Positions 1 to 6,066 of a DNA stretch of 8,054 nt are shown in pieces (positions within the stretch are counted from its first letter, which is position 1; every line of letters starts with the position of its first letter). A model generated the notes under the pieces. It did no database searches and was not told the DNA's origin. It was given only the letters and a program-made list of their open reading frames with translations. Origin of the DNA: Phycisphaerales bacterium UBA4658 (GTDB lineage Bacteria > Planctomycetota > Phycisphaerae > Phycisphaerales > UBA1924); assembly GCA_002405485.1 (NCBI GenBank), contig DHLW01000077.1:5190-13243 (forward strand), read 5' to 3'. Made by a program: the position numbers and the translations under genes.

Positions 1-521
1 CTGAGCGCGGTGTCCATCTCCTCCCACAGCGTGCTCGCCGCGTCGTAGTCCAGCAGCTTGCCGTCGAGCACGATCGGGTACTTGAGATCCTCGGCCTCTT
101 CGATGGGCAGGAACTCGAGCTTGAATCGCTCGGCGTAGGTGACCCACAGCGGGTGGTTGGAGCCGATGAGCTCGGCCCCGCCCTCGACGTTGCGACCGGC
201 GACGAACTCGTTCTTGAAGTCGGCGTTGAACGAGAGCACCCGCCCGCCCACGCGGTCGCGGGCGTCGATCACCGTGACGTCGTACCCGACGCTCCGGAGC
301 TCATACGCGGCGGCAAGCCCCGCGAATCCCGCACCGACGACCACCACACGCTTCCCGCCCTGAGCCGAGCGACCCAGCCGACGCCCCATGCCCATGGCCG
401 GACCCGAGAGCAACAGCCCGGCCCCGATGCCCAGAGCGGCCTGCAGCATCTGACGGCGGGTGAACTCGTCCGGGCGGTGGCCGAACTGACGATTGAGCGT
501 GCGGAAGAGGGATCTGGACAT
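1..521 (-). CDS. FAD-dependent amine oxidase, Tat-exported, N-terminal part (cut by the window edge)
   Basis: Only the first 173 codons are present; the C-terminal part lies beyond the left edge. The protein is an FAD-binding oxidoreductase of the flavin monoamine oxidase family, which oxidises amines or amino acids with release of H2O2 and ammonia; the substrate cannot be told from this part. Residues 20-30 ([11 protein letters not shown]) followed by a hydrophobic stretch to about residue 40 look like a twin-arginine (Tat) signal, so the enzyme is probably exported folded with its FAD. The dinucleotide-binding fold follows: GAGFAG at 63-68, an acidic residue ending the second strand (D86), RVGGR at 90-94 and GGAELIG at 114-120, all in family order and spacing. 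The second-strand residue is Asp where the family usually has Glu. The ATG at 521 is supported by AGGAG at 534-538, with a rather long 12-base spacer. It lies 87 bases after the secreted-protein gene on the same strand and may share its transcript. Confidence 0.88.
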   Translation of the reverse strand, partial: MSRSLFRTLNRQFGHRPDEFTRRQMLQAALGIGAGLLLSGPAMGMGRRLGRSAQGGKRVVVVGAGFAGLAAAYELRSVGYDVTVIDARDRVGGRVLSFNADFKNEFVAGRNVEGGAELIGSNHPLWVTYAERFKLEFLPIEEAEDLKYPIVLDGKLLDYDAASTLWEEMDTAL

Positions 522-553
522 GGGGGGTTCTCACTCCTGGTGGGTGGGACACT

Positions 554-568
554 CAGGCACGACGCCTG
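554..568 (-). other. Short hairpin between the 382-residue gene and the amine oxidase gene
   Basis: CAGGC at 554-558 and GCCTG at 564-568 form a five-pair stem with a five-base loop; an overlapping alternative pairs GGCAC (556-560) with GTGCC (568-572). There is no T run after either, so a Rho-independent terminator is not supported. It may be a chance feature of GC-rich DNA or a weak attenuating or RNA-processing hairpin between two cotranscribed genes. Confidence 0.2.
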
Positions 569-608
569 TGCCACCGGTGCGGGATGTGTCTTCTGAGACC
601 CAACTCGA

Positions 609-1757
609 TCACTCGTCGTTCGTCGGGCCGACGGCGAGCATCCAGAGCTTGAAGAAGTTCATCACCTGCTGCTTGGAGAGCTTGTTGGCGTTGAGGGCAT
701 ACGTCACCTTGCTGCTGGTGGGCAGCTCGCTCCCGGCGGGGATCGTGTCGACGTAGGTGATCCGCCCGGTGAGGCAGGGGACCGAATTGTCGACCGCGAA
801 GAAGGCGTCCTCGCCGGAGACGTTCTCGAACGCAGCGGCCTCGCCCTTGTTCTGCTCCTCGTTCCAGCGGAGGTTGAAGTCGTAGTACCCCTTGCCGTTG
901 GTGGCCCGCTCGGGATCCTCGATCCACTTGATGGTGCCGGTGACGACGTCGGTGTAGTCCACGCCGTCGATGGTGTACTTGAAGCGGATGTTGTCGGCGA
1001 AGTAGTTGCCCGTTTCGTAGTCGTAGTCCAGCCGCCCGCTGACGATGGTGCGGGGATAGATCTCGGCCGGGCCCTTGGCCAGGACGATGTTCTCGAAGCG
1101 CATCGGATCGGACTTCTTGACGACGATCTCGACGGTCTTGTCGCCGACCAGTCGCTTGTAGGTGTAGGACGCGAGGTTGGCCTTGTTGGCGGCCTTGCCG
1201 ACCAGCCGACCGTCGAAGTTGTCCCTGAATGCGGGGGCCTTGCCGACGGCGTTGACATCGATGCGCAGCGGGCTGGCATCCTTCAGCTTGCCGCCCCCGG
1301 AGAGGTCGTACGCACCGCTGGCCGGATCGATCGGCACCGTGCCCACCCACTTGCCGACGACGCGCTTCTGCTTGAGGTCCCGCGGATTGAGCACGGCGAG
1401 GTCGATCGAATAGAAGAGCTCGGCGTCCTGCTGGCGGCGCTGCAGCGTCTTGGTGTACAGCGAGGGCTGACGGGTCACGGAGCCAGCGAACTCCGTCGTC
1501 TTGGCGACGCTCAGCGCGAACGTGTACTTGTCCTTGGCGCCCTTGGCCGGCGAGCCCTCCTTCAGGTCGCCCGAGGTGTCCAGCCGCGTCCGGGTCTCGA
1601 AGGTGATGTCCATCGTCCCGGCGATGACGTTGTCCTCGGTCATGGGCTCGGGCTTGTTCTGGGCCAGTGCCGGGGCCACGGACAAGGTCACGGCGCACAC
1701 GCCCGCGCCAAGAAGCGTGCGAATGCGACCGGGCGACGAGAACAGCGAGACGATCAT
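609..1757 (-). CDS. Secreted protein of unknown family, 382 residues
   Basis: I do not recognise this family. The start at 1757 is chosen over an in-frame ATG 17 codons upstream, because GGGAGG at 1766-1771 sits 8 bases before it and because this start places a normal Sec signal peptide at the N-terminus: positive residues R11 and R13, a hydrophobic core at about 15-31, and an ALA-Q cleavage site after residue 32. The mature protein of about 350 residues has no membrane segment and only one cysteine. Alternating polar and hydrophobic runs suggest it is mainly beta-structure (for example GTMDITFETRT near the N-terminus and GRLDYDYETGNYFADN in the middle). A long Asp/Tyr/Lys-rich middle section and the absence of catalytic-looking motifs fit a structural, binding or surface protein rather than an enzyme. 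Neighbours are a Tat-exported amine oxidase downstream and a PEP-CTERM-like secreted protein upstream, all three predicted to leave the cytoplasm. The gene is real (signal, Shine-Dalgarno, codon bias); its function is unknown. Confidence 0.8.
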   Translation of the reverse strand: MIVSLFSSPGRIRTLLGAGVCAVTLSVAPALAQNKPEPMTEDNVIAGTMDITFETRTRLDTSGDLKEGSPAKGAKDKYTFALSVAKTTEFAGSVTRQPSLYTKTLQRRQQDAELFYSIDLAVLNPRDLKQKRVVGKWVGTVPIDPASGAYDLSGGGKLKDASPLRIDVNAVGKAPAFRDNFDGRLVGKAANKANLASYTYKRLVGDKTVEIVVKKSDPMRFENIVLAKGPAEIYPRTIVSGRLDYDYETGNYFADNIRFKYTIDGVDYTDVVTGTIKWIEDPERATNGKGYYDFNLRWNEEQNKGEAAAFENVSGEDAFFAVDNSVPCLTGRITYVDTIPAGSELPTSSKVTYALNANKLSKQQVMNFFKLWMLAVGPTNDE

Positions 1758-1832
1758 GACTCGAACCTCCCTGATGGAGACGGCCGGGCCCTCATGGGCG
1801 CAGTGCACCGTCGCCAGCTCATGTTGGGAGGC

Positions 1833-1838
1833 AGCCTA
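1833..1838 (-). promoter_or_regulatory. Possible extended -10 element for the 382-residue secreted protein
   Basis: On the minus strand this reads TGG-TAGGCT, that is an extended TGn motif followed by a TAnnnT hexamer, about 76 bases before the chosen ATG at 1757. No convincing -35 hexamer is seen at the usual spacing, so this is a weak suggestion. It is one of few AT-containing candidates in the 205-base gap at 1758-1962. Confidence 0.25.
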
Positions 1839-1936
1839 CCACAGTTTCGCGATGCCTGCTCGCCGACCGCCCGTGCCGGGGTGCGCCGGCAAGGGCCCAT
1901 CGGCATGCTCTGAGAACGTGCACCAGACCGCCTGAC

Positions 1937-1975
1937 TCACCGGCCCGATTCACCGGCCAGACTCACCGGCCAGAT
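1937..1975. repeat. Three tandem copies of a 13-base unit overlapping the stop codon of the PEP-CTERM-like gene
   Basis: TCACCGGCC begins at 1937, 1950 and 1963, an exact 13-base period. The four bases after each core are CGAT, AGAC and AGAT, so the units differ at only a few positions. The third copy contains the TGA stop (1963-1965, minus strand) and the last codons of the secreted-protein gene; the other two lie just after it. Because 13 is not a multiple of three, the copies read in different frames. Local slippage duplication is the simplest origin. Confidence 0.75.
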
Positions 1976-2640
1976 CGGGACCGGCGACCGAGTGCGCATG
2001 AGCCCAGCAGCAGCAGGACCGCCGCCGACGGAGCGGGCACTGCCCGGATGTTGTCAAAGCCGGCGGTGGCGTCGACCGCCGCGCCGCCGGAGCTTGGCGA
2101 ACCGGGATCGTGCCGAATCATGAGCTGGCTCACGTTCGTGATCGAGTCCGCCCAGGCGTTGGAGCCCAGCACGCGGGTCAGGTCGGACTGGCTGATCGGG
2201 AGGGTCACCGTCCGCCATGGCGCCCCCGCGGGAACCACCACCGCCTGCGAAGACGTCCAGCGCGTGCCGCTGGCAAAGAGCACCAGTCGAAGCTCCAGGT
2301 TGGTCGCACCGAGATTGGTCACGTCAAACTGCACGCCGGTGACGCCGGCAGCGGCGTAGTCGCCGATCCATCGGGCGTCGGAGTTGTGCATCCCCAGTCG
2401 ACTTCCCGCACCGGCGGTGTTGCCATTGGAATCGACCTGGAGCCAGCGATCGCCGGACCCGCCCTGACCCCCGGGTTTGTTGGAGATGGACGTGCCGCCG
2501 ATCCAGTTCAGGACCGACTGGTCCTGGAAGGTGTCCAAGGTGCCGAGATCAATGGCGAGCGCGGGGGTCCCCGCCGCAAGCCCGATGGAGGCCATGGCCA
2601 CCCGGAGAGTCACGCGAGAGAACATCGCACACACAGACAT
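1963..2640 (-). CDS. Secreted protein with a PEP-CTERM-like (VPAP) sorting tail, 225 residues
   Basis: A Sec signal peptide occupies residues 1-29, with cleavage after ALA before ID. The mature part, to about residue 198, is a Gly/Ser/Asn-rich, probably beta-sandwich domain beginning DLGTLDTFQDQSVLNWIGG, of the kind seen in PEP-CTERM proteins with a carbohydrate-binding-like fold; this fold is inferred from sequence style, not proven. The tail at 201-225 has the three-part sorting-signal layout: VPAPSA, a hydrophobic helix (AVLLLLGSCAL), then a basic end (GRRSRSGR). Such tails are substrates for exosortase-type enzymes that process and anchor or release surface proteins; the motif here is VPAP rather than VPEP. 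The ATG at 2640 is preferred to the GTG one codon upstream, because CTCC at 2647-2650 (GGAG) gives 6-base spacing to the ATG but only 3 to the GTG. The gene stands alone, with 177 bases upstream. A surface or matrix role is likely; its ligand is unknown. Confidence 0.82.
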   Translation of the reverse strand: MSVCAMFSRVTLRVAMASIGLAAGTPALAIDLGTLDTFQDQSVLNWIGGTSISNKPGGQGGSGDRWLQVDSNGNTAGAGSRLGMHNSDARWIGDYAAAGVTGVQFDVTNLGATNLELRLVLFASGTRWTSSQAVVVPAGAPWRTVTLPISQSDLTRVLGSNAWADSITNVSQLMIRHDPGSPSSGGAAVDATAGFDNIRAVPAPSAAVLLLLGSCALGRRSRSGR

Positions 2641-2683
2641 CACACGCTCCGTGAGTCTCTCTCCTGCCGGGTTGTATGGGGGT

Positions 2684-2697
2684 GTCGTTCGAACGAC
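2684..2697. promoter_or_regulatory. Perfect 14-base palindrome upstream of the PEP-CTERM-like gene
   Basis: GTCGTTCGAACGAC is its own reverse complement. It lies 43 bases before the ATG at 2640, where a promoter or operator would be expected, and has no loop, which favours a site for a dimeric DNA-binding protein over an RNA hairpin. A possible but poor -10 (TACAAC, 2671-2676 on the minus strand) lies between it and the gene. The rest of the gap at 2641-2816 shows no clear terminator for the acetyltransferase gene upstream: there are only short GC-rich stems without a T run. Confidence 0.4.
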
Positions 2698-2816
2698 CCT
2701 TGAAGAATAACACGGCGGCCGCGGCCCGCAAGGGGTTTCTCAGGACCGGTGACCAGCCCGGCCGGAACAGGGAGTCGCCCTGACCGCAGGACCGGCTGAG
2801 CGTCCGAGAAGATCGG

Positions 2817-3326
2817 TCAACGCGGCTGTTCCAGCGGGCACATCACCTCCACGGCCCCGACACGAAAGCCGTGCCTGGCCATCAGGAGGCGGGCGGCGTC
2901 ATTGGCGGCGGCCGTCTCGCCCCGAACCTGACGGACCCCCTTTGAACGCAGCGCGTCGAGCGCCGCGTTCAGCAGCGCCCCGCCGACGCCCATCCCACGT
3001 GCGTCTGGCTGGACCCAGAGATCGTGCAAGTAGCCGAACTCCGCGAGCGTGTAGATGCGGATGTTCTGCTCGATCGTCCCGACGATGAACCCGCAAAGGT
3101 CCGACGGCCCGGCCGAAGATCGCTCGGCGACGAGCACAACGCTGCGCGGGTCGGCCGCTCGCCGAGGGAGCCAGTCGGCATAGAGACGCTCGACATCGTC
3201 GCGGATCGGAAATCGCTCGGGGTCCCAGGATCGGTGCAGATCGCAGTGGGCCCGGACCATCGGCAGAATCGAAGGAACGTCTGCGGGATGGGCCGGGCGA
3301 ATCCTGAAGCTCGACGGCGGACTCAT
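2817..3326 (-). CDS. GNAT-family N-acetyltransferase, 169 residues
   Basis: This cytoplasmic enzyme transfers an acetyl group from acetyl-CoA to an amine; its substrate is unknown. Motif A spans residues about 99-119: the beta-4 strand YLHDLWV, then QPDARGMGVGGALL, whose R-G-M-G-V-G-G loop is the pyrophosphate-binding Q/RxxGxG/A signature. Motif B follows as NDAARLLMARHGF at 142-154. The N-terminal strand FRIRPAHPADVPSI at 7-20 is a standard GNAT start, and the length is typical. The reading frame stays open far upstream, but the start at 3326 is chosen because it begins the GNAT fold, is preceded by GGTGGAG, and overlaps the TGA of the previous gene as ATGA, implying translational coupling. 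It is the last gene of the compact minus-strand cluster. Its mate is also a GNAT enzyme but of a different subfamily, so this is not a recent tandem duplication. Confidence 0.88.
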   Translation of the reverse strand: MSPPSSFRIRPAHPADVPSILPMVRAHCDLHRSWDPERFPIRDDVERLYADWLPRRAADPRSVVLVAERSSAGPSDLCGFIVGTIEQNIRIYTLAEFGYLHDLWVQPDARGMGVGGALLNAALDALRSKGVRQVRGETAAANDAARLLMARHGFRVGAVEVMCPLEQPR

Positions 3327-3928
3327 GGACGCGCTCCACCCCGGGCGGCGATCCGGGAGCGCAGACGATCCTTGACCTTGGGCCACTCCTCCCGGATCAC
3401 GCTGAAGTACGCCGTGTCTCGCACGAAACCGTCCTGCATGACGCGGTGCTTTCGCAGGATGCCCTCGAATGTTCCGCCGATGGCGGCGATGGCGGCCCGG
3501 CTGTGCGCGTTGCGGGCGTCGCACTTGAGCGTCACCCGTTCGCAGCCCAGCGACTCGATGGCCCGCTCGAGCAGCAGCAGCTTGCTTGCGCTGTTCACCG
3601 CCGTGCCGCGAGCGGCGGGCAGATACCACGTCCCCCCGATCTCCAGAGCCCTGTTTGCGGGGTCGAGATCCAGATACGACGAGCTGCCGAGAACCGCACC
3701 GGTTGCCGCATCCAACACCACGTGGGCGCGGACCTTCGGATTGTGCATGAAGCACGTGAAATACTCGGCGAACGACTCGAGCGTCCACTCGCGGGGCCAG
3801 GAGATGAAGTACCGAAACGTCTCTGGCGGGGTGCCGGCGAACAGCGGCTCGATGTGCCCTGCCGCCATGGGCACGAGCACCACCAAGTCGCTGCGGAGGG
3901 TCATCGGCGGGGCGAAGTCGTCCGTCAT
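3323..3928 (-). CDS. RimJ/RimL-type GNAT N-acetyltransferase, 201 residues
   Basis: The protein is of the Acetyltransf_3 (RimJ/RimL-like) subfamily, which acetylates the N-termini of proteins, and in some members small molecules or antibiotics, using acetyl-CoA. The family layout is clear: the opening strand LVVLVPMAAGHIEPLF (15-30), the SWPREWTLESFAEYF helix region (43-57), the core EIGGTWYLPAARGTAVN (96-112) with the acetyl-CoA loop at RGT, the motif-B region NAHSRAAIAAIGGTFEG (140-156), and the closing strands DGFVRDTAYFSVIREEWP (166-183). The segment WYxPxxRGTxVNxxxK is characteristic of this branch. Length is normal. The start at 3928 has a strong AGGAGG at 3936-3941 with 7-base spacing. 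The gene lies 29 bases after the 686-residue membrane protein gene and overlaps the next GNAT gene by 4 bases (ATGA), so coexpression is likely. The physiological target cannot be told from sequence. Confidence 0.9.
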   Translation of the reverse strand: MTDDFAPPMTLRSDLVVLVPMAAGHIEPLFAGTPPETFRYFISWPREWTLESFAEYFTCFMHNPKVRAHVVLDAATGAVLGSSSYLDLDPANRALEIGGTWYLPAARGTAVNSASKLLLLERAIESLGCERVTLKCDARNAHSRAAIAAIGGTFEGILRKHRVMQDGFVRDTAYFSVIREEWPKVKDRLRSRIAARGGARP

Positions 3929-3957
3929 GGCTCATCCTCCTGGCTGGTCGCTCGTGA

Positions 3958-6018
3958 TCATGGCTGCGACCCGGCCGGCACCGGCTCGGTCGGGGCTCGC
4001 CCCACGGGATTGATCGCGGTGTCGGTGTTCGGAGCCCGGGTGATGACGCCCGGCAGCCCCTTGGGATCGAGCGTGCCGCCGTTGTCAATTCCATCTTCAC
4101 CAAGGGAGTACAGCAGATAGGAGCGCCACCCGTTGCTCGCGGCGGCCGAGAGCTTCATGTACCCGAACGGCTTGTCCGTGTACGGATCGATCAGATCCAG
4201 CGTCGAGCCATCGGCGTTCGCGGCGGCCTGCTTCAGCGTGCTGGGATAAGCGCCGTTCATGGCCCGAAAACGCTCGATGGCGAGCATGACGCGCGTGCCT
4301 CGGCGCATGCTGCGCATTTGATCGTCGGATGAGAGGGCCTTGCCCACGGCGGGCATCATGATCACCGCGATGGGGTTCTGCGTCGGGGTGACGCCGTTGA
4401 GGATCTGGAGATTCGCCACGGCCGTCCTCTGGGCCCGCCGCGTCTGGCCCATGAGCACCATCTCATCGTACATGCCGACCAGCTCATCACGCATGTCGGC
4501 GTACCGGCGCGTCAGGAAGGCCCGCGCGTTCGAGGGGCTGAGTCCGATCCCGAGATTGGCGGCGTTGCCGCTGAGCATGCGAGCATAGTTCCGACGGCTG
4601 GAATACACCCACTGCAGCGCGTCCAGCCCGAACACGCGTTCGCCCTGGAGCGCGTGCGAGATGCCCACGGGGGTGCGCTGCCGATCAAGGCAGGCGGCGA
4701 CCTCGTCGAGCCACTCGACATCGGGATACCTCGCCGCATGCTCCCGAACGCGCGTCAGCGCGAGCGCCTGAATCGCAGTCCCCACCAGCCGATCGATCAG
4801 GGTCTGTTGACGCATCGCAAACTCACCCAGCAGCAGCATCTGCTCGAGCGAGGCGAGATACTCGGGCCGGTCGCCCGATCCGAGCGCCAGTTCCATCCGT
4901 GCGGCGTTCATGCGGGCCGTGTTCCGCATCAGGCCGAGCTCCGGAAGCAGCAGATCCACGGCCAGCTCCTCCTCAAGCTCGCCGATCAGCGGACGCATGA
5001 CGATCGTGAGCGTCGGCCACTCGGCCATGCGGTCGAGCGTCCCGTCAGCCCGCAGCCGACGGATCACCTCCAACGCCATGTCACGCTCGGCCTGCGCGAT
5101 CAGCGCGTCCTGCGCCTGGTTTCCTGTCGGCTGAGTCGTGCTGGGCTTGGAAGGGTCATCGGCGTAGACCTGCGTGAAGTCCGGCAGGGGCTTCATGGAG
5201 CCCACTGCTTCGGCGGCGTTCCCCACCTGCGTCGTCACGCGCCTGACGTGTGCGATGGGCATGAACACCTTCGGCCACTGATTCTCGCCCCGCGCAAATG
5301 TCACGGGCACCGGCTGCGCCGACGCCGTCAGCTCTCGCCACGCGGCATAGCTCCGCCGCTCACTCCGTGCCATCGCGACGTCCGCCGCGAGTCGCCGTTC
5401 AAACCACACGCCCGCGATCAGCAGGACCAGCAGCGGCGTGCCCGCGACCGCGCCGACCACCCGCCACTTGCGCAATCGCCGACGGGCGATCGTCTGGTCA
5501 TCGCGGGCCGGGCCGACGACCGTCAGCACCGGTCTGCCTCCGTCGTCGGTCCGTACTTCGCCCGCACGCGACCGCCGAAGCGTGCCGCACTCTGCGCACC
5601 GGGCGACACCGCCGGGATCAATGACCGCATCCTTCAGCCCGTATCCGCAGCGTGCACAGTTCCCGCGTCGGCGGACGCCCCGACGAATCTGGATCGCAAG
5701 GACCACATCTCGTGCAAAGAGCGCACACACGGTGGCGAAGAGGGCTATCAGTGCACCAACCAACACAAGGTTCGTCCACTGCCGGTCCGATTCCGGTTCG
5801 GGGATGACCTGCCCCGTGTAGGACTCGTGGAAGATCGCCGCGATCACGATCCCTGTGATCGCCACCAACAACCAACAGATTGCGCTCGCCCCCCACCGAA
5901 TCACCGTGCCGCGCAGCCCGACTCGCGCATCACGCACAAACGCCCGCGCGGTGGCGTCGTCCAACCCGTTGAGCGACCCAAACGCTCTGGCAATGTTCGC
6001 AACCACCATCAGTCGCAT
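3958..6018 (-). CDS. Zinc-ribbon membrane protein with a GspG-like C-terminus, 686 residues
   Basis: Two predicted membrane segments at about residues 43-63 and 83-105 are followed by a positively charged stretch (IRRGVRRRG) and a four-cysteine zinc ribbon: C121xxC124 and C141xxC144, the first within CARCGYG. This resembles the CxxCGYDLxG ribbon common in planctomycete membrane proteins. A third membrane segment lies at about 186-205. The charge pattern puts the ribbon in the cytoplasm and the remaining 480 or so residues outside. That outer part is mostly helical and holds a Thr/Pro/Gln linker near residue 295. Its C-terminus (about 575-648) has the order seen in type II secretion pseudopilin GspG: FRAMNGAYPSTL, then LIDPYTDKPFGYM, then LLYSLGEDGIDNGG. 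No prepilin cleavage motif or N-terminal methylation domain is present, so it is not itself a pseudopilin. The start has GGGAG at 6027-6031, spacing 8. The gap to hbd upstream is 48 bases and to the acetyltransferase 29. Function is unknown. Confidence 0.82.
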   Translation of the reverse strand: MRLMVVANIARAFGSLNGLDDATARAFVRDARVGLRGTVIRWGASAICWLLVAITGIVIAAIFHESYTGQVIPEPESDRQWTNLVLVGALIALFATVCALFARDVVLAIQIRRGVRRRGNCARCGYGLKDAVIDPGGVARCAECGTLRRSRAGEVRTDDGGRPVLTVVGPARDDQTIARRRLRKWRVVGAVAGTPLLVLLIAGVWFERRLAADVAMARSERRSYAAWRELTASAQPVPVTFARGENQWPKVFMPIAHVRRVTTQVGNAAEAVGSMKPLPDFTQVYADDPSKPSTTQPTGNQAQDALIAQAERDMALEVIRRLRADGTLDRMAEWPTLTIVMRPLIGELEEELAVDLLLPELGLMRNTARMNAARMELALGSGDRPEYLASLEQMLLLGEFAMRQQTLIDRLVGTAIQALALTRVREHAARYPDVEWLDEVAACLDRQRTPVGISHALQGERVFGLDALQWVYSSRRNYARMLSGNAANLGIGLSPSNARAFLTRRYADMRDELVGMYDEMVLMGQTRRAQRTAVANLQILNGVTPTQNPIAVIMMPAVGKALSSDDQMRSMRRGTRVMLAIERFRAMNGAYPSTLKQAAANADGSTLDLIDPYTDKPFGYMKLSAAASNGWRSYLLYSLGEDGIDNGGTLDPKGLPGVITRAPNTDTAINPVGRAPTEPVPAGSQP

Positions 6019-6066
6019 GCGGCGTGCTCCCGAGCGTGTCTACCAGCCCGCCGCAGCCTGGCTGCA

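Noticed and set aside
553..1698. A 381-codon open frame on the minus strand in another frame of the secreted-protein gene
   Set aside because: Its composition (Arg, Gln, Gly, His) is that of an out-of-frame reading. The frame of the 382-residue protein has a signal peptide and a good ribosome site.
2110..2703. A 197-codon open frame on the plus strand opposite the PEP-CTERM-like gene
   Set aside because: It has no ribosome site or recognisable domain, and the opposite strand encodes a complete protein with signal peptide and sorting tail.
2741..2795. A 9-base direct repeat CAGGACCGG at 2741-2749 and 2787-2795
   Set aside because: It is too short and too GC-rich to be distinguished from chance, with no further similarity around the copies.
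2717..2800. GC-rich stems after the second acetyltransferase gene (around 2717-2728 and 2768-2782), considered as a terminator
   Set aside because: Stems are five pairs or self-complementary GC runs and none is followed by a T run in the direction of transcription.
2817..4103. A 428-codon open frame on the minus strand covering both acetyltransferase genes
   Set aside because: Only its last 169 codons form a GNAT fold with its own start and ribosome site. The upstream part is Arg/Ala/Gly-rich antisense-like sequence overlapping the well-supported RimJ/RimL gene in another frame.
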